Assembly (NCBI GenBank): GCA_023428905.1
Contig: JAEYWP010000032.1
Location: forward strand, 299,210-363,209
Direction: 5' to 3'
DNA: 64,000 nt
Origin: Verrucomicrobiota bacterium
GTDB lineage: Bacteria; Verrucomicrobiota; Verrucomicrobiia; Opitutales; Opitutaceae
How positions within the stretch are numbered: position 1 is the stretch's first letter; each line of letters starts with the position of its first letter. Of this stretch, positions 63,701 through 64,000 are shown piece after piece. The notes beneath the pieces were generated by a model. It was not told the DNA's origin and did no database searches. It saw only the letters and a list, made by a program, of their open reading frames with translations. A program made the position numbers and the translations under genes.

Positions 63701-64000
63701 CAGGGCGGTTCGGTTGTGTTTGACGGGGCTACCGGTGTGACGCTGAACCCGCACGCTGCGCTCGCGATTGGCACTGGATACCATCTCAAGATCGACGCCA
63801 CCGCCGTGATCGACAGCGCCGGCAACAGGTATGCCGGTATCAGTGATAGTACGTCGCTCAACTTTACCACCTCCATCCCCGACACCACCGCCCCGGTCAT
63901 CACCGGACCCAGTGGCGCCCCGGGCGACGCCCTCGCCACCAAGTCGATCCCGGAAAACACGACCGCGGTCGCCACTCTCACCGCTAATGAAGCGGTGACG
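57725..64000 (+). CDS. Giant Ig-repeat adhesin with LEPR and DUF4347 N-terminus (3' end outside window)
   Basis: The 2092 codons present remain open to the window end. The N-terminus has LEPRLIFDAD near residue 40, a motif found at the start of large exported proteins. A DUF4347 domain (about 80-240) follows, with LHLITHGSEGALVLG and SDADILLYGCDIGAG. From about residue 510 on there are roughly 15 Ig-like modules of 80-110 residues. Most carry TTPVITGTS-type strands and DTDNDG loops that may bind calcium. One module resembles Big_12 and one Big_5. The type I secretion signal would be at the missing C-terminus. It forms an operon with the channel and adaptor genes. Confidence 0.9.
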   Translation, partial: MSRLRSLFQLLKGSPRPALVSLPAPSTAPLRGARPAPLALEPRLIFDADGDKGVAAPDGGHDGLLPDTATVAAIGEANTSPREIVFVDTAVKDWQVLVQNLRADTQVVLIDPTIDGLSQVQQALAGMREVAALHLITHGSEGALVLGATTLTADTLPGHGEALASIGQALSSDADILLYGCDIGAGAAGLSLIGTLAERTGADIAASTDLTGTASVGGDWVLERSTGTIEAERALTETGIAAYNHWLNTVALNGSAGWIPIMMGVNQDPQGDSQAGAADTDIVGDAVHGSLYTAFDSAGTGSTADDTLVFRLRIDNPTNTSTFGGVAIVGMDANGDGRIDLFISVDGRNNTQAVRLLDPGTGANISPSTTSTSPLPTGWLPNNGTYAFSSANYSVTAVSAATDSNWNGDADLGNDGKTDAFVSWRIPIADIAAVLAKASPTDRNGVVGPRGSGIPGFTKDTVVQYVAFTQTQPGPINGDLNGVGASYDKNASFASLGAFTAPMAASAPVAAGPSVAISEPIGDGILNSVEDDGVTISGTSQNLANQTLSLSVTDGSVTVTGSALIASNGSWTVSGLNLSGLADGTLTVSVTVDPDGNPSTDNAVSDTAVVLHDLTPPLVAIDQLATAPSGTPTLSGTTDLPDGSILRIEIDTDNAPLTAGLVYEVLVASGAWTLNTAAVAPVSGSIPSGGLRSYSKITATAVDAAGNSSTAVALNRPTVTALSTNDTTPVLSGTWTQTAGDVLSVTISGATYHLSPTGNTWSLDLGTAVPSSGSLAALTPGSTYEVAVTVTRGGTSVSDSTSLELSLTTTAVPAIDISGGASRLETDTTPVITGTSANSGGFVIVRLDPGNDGDLSDAVTYSVTPDGSGNWTLDTGSAAPISGTVPSGGFIGSVAVHATDSTGVVADHQVLTISTPTISIQSILSTATTNAFAQVLNTSGGAAYLNMTEDNAVTIAGTAAVGFTVDIVVSDAWGNSLEYNGVVVDGSGNWSLTGRDLSALDDGILTVKATLSGTSVHVTNTSVTHDKTAPLIYITAQDPLKKTDANVTGRTNLAAGTVLTVEILEGATQKALWTNITVDANGYFSTEPSTLTSGSRNVGNGGPFTVKVRPTTTATDAARNIAQEATDTIAGTPNASANKIRINTIAGDNLITAGEIGSGVVISGTTSLTTTGTVALAVTDGYTTVTKSPTFSGGLWSLTLSTAEVQSLRNGPLSVTASVTDSTVAISDVAFATLSLGTPVLTITDDIPGSTSGEVVFTFTFSEPVTGFTASDITVSNGTKGTFSGSGASYTLVVTPTANASGEITVSVASGAATGATTGRASGDAVATQAFNTTPAAAAPTVTIDTSALASDSTPLITGTTSLSPGAPIVIEIDTDNDGATNLVYAAVVQSGGTWSLNLDTATPTAGTLPTEGLSPAARITATATNAYGNSTTAIGLNRPTVTTLLTNDATPLMQGQWTQVSGDTLSIQLNGTTYSLANGNLTVSATGWSLTPAAPLGDGTYEVAATVNRGGSQATDLSSAELVIDTEASVTISGGALTALTGDPTPVISGTSTGLPAGTVLTLSLDTNNDGSIDLVYKTTVSAGGNWSVDTATATPTTGRFPTGGLNGIVPLLATAIDPAGNMGSDTQTLTVDVTGPVIALTTLAKTTDTTPLITGTSDLPAGALITVAVDPDNDGDWSDQHTYVATVQPDGTWSVEATTPLAGIVGIRAFGTDAVGNAATTLFKPLQIVLSAPSLEITTPIASVGIDNVADETEDNTIVIAGRSDGVSQGSTVAVLLTDGTVTITDSALVQVDGTWSLAALNLSGMANGTITVTAYVIDTDGSSYTSLTTFEHAKAGLVVIDSISQDTGALADFVTRDNTVAIFGTATPGASVSVTVIDSTSAAVATFTVTADGNGAWSTLPTSALAVGDYSIQATVGGTTVSQALRIVDATAPTLVTSTPQDDAANVSATQDLTLTFSRTIQAGSGYISLYRSDGSLVENFDVATGAGDQGGSVVFDGATGVTLNPHAALAIGTGYHLKIDATAVIDSAGNRYAGISDSTSLNFTTSIPDTTAPVITGPSGAPGDALATKSIPENTTAVATLTANEAVT

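Noticed and set aside
1..64000. rRNA, tRNA, insertion sequences or prophage genes
   Set aside because: None was recognised on reading either strand. A dedicated tRNA and transposase search was not possible here.

Overview
The window is high-GC bacterial chromosome. The gene content (a complete division and cell-wall cluster, two-component-regulator propeller kinases, kinases with OB-fold-like sensor arrays, BNR-repeat proteins, a LacI regulator with a fused beta-rich tail, and a very large Ig-repeat adhesin) fits a Gram-negative member of the Verrucomicrobiota, most likely Opitutaceae. That assignment is inference from gene style and order; no rRNA or tRNA gene was recognised.

Positions 1-20061 hold an almost complete dcw cluster on the minus strand. 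In transcription order it reads mraZ, rsmH, ftsL, ftsI, murE, murF, mraY, murD, a LysM lipoprotein, ftsW, murG, a fused murC-murB, ddl, ftsQ, ftsA and ftsZ (3' end outside the window). Many junctions overlap by 4-11 nt. Three TGGG boxes at exact 10-bp spacing lie just upstream of mraZ. The cluster makes DAP-type peptidoglycan precursors and the divisome core.

Positions 20383-33372 are accessory. They hold a RES-type toxin with its antitoxin, a nucleotidyltransferase-like protein, an exported BON-like protein, and a LacI-type regulator convergent with a hybrid propeller kinase. After these come a lower-GC island with a membrane glycosyltransferase-like protein, and a translationally coupled operon of two membrane proteins around a BNR/sialidase-like protein.

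Positions 33565-50689 hold DUF2911 and DUF4142 exported proteins with strong terminators, a GNAT acetyltransferase, a marR-MFP-RND efflux operon, and a LysR regulator divergent from an unknown exported protein. They continue with a hybrid kinase of 1442 residues, a sucrose/mannosylfructose-phosphate-synthase-like glycosyltransferase, and an OmpR-type response regulator with its sensor kinase.

Positions 50690-64000 hold a small winged-helix protein, two small unknown proteins, a WrbA quinone reductase with a serine hydrolase, and a BNR_4-type protein. The window ends in an operon of a TolC-like outer-membrane protein, a HlyD-like adaptor and a giant LEPR/DUF4347/Ig-repeat adhesin that runs off the edge.

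The most unusual non-coding signal is a family of composite intergenic repeats. Module A is built on GATTCKTGATT, B is a TGGTCAT heptamer array, C is built on TTCGTCATTCCGATTTCGTC, and D is a GC-rich hairpin. They occur in constant order and always in the same orientation to the next gene, at five loci. A second signal is a near-identical 17-bp palindromic site shared by the promoter regions of the glycosyltransferase and the winged-helix gene.
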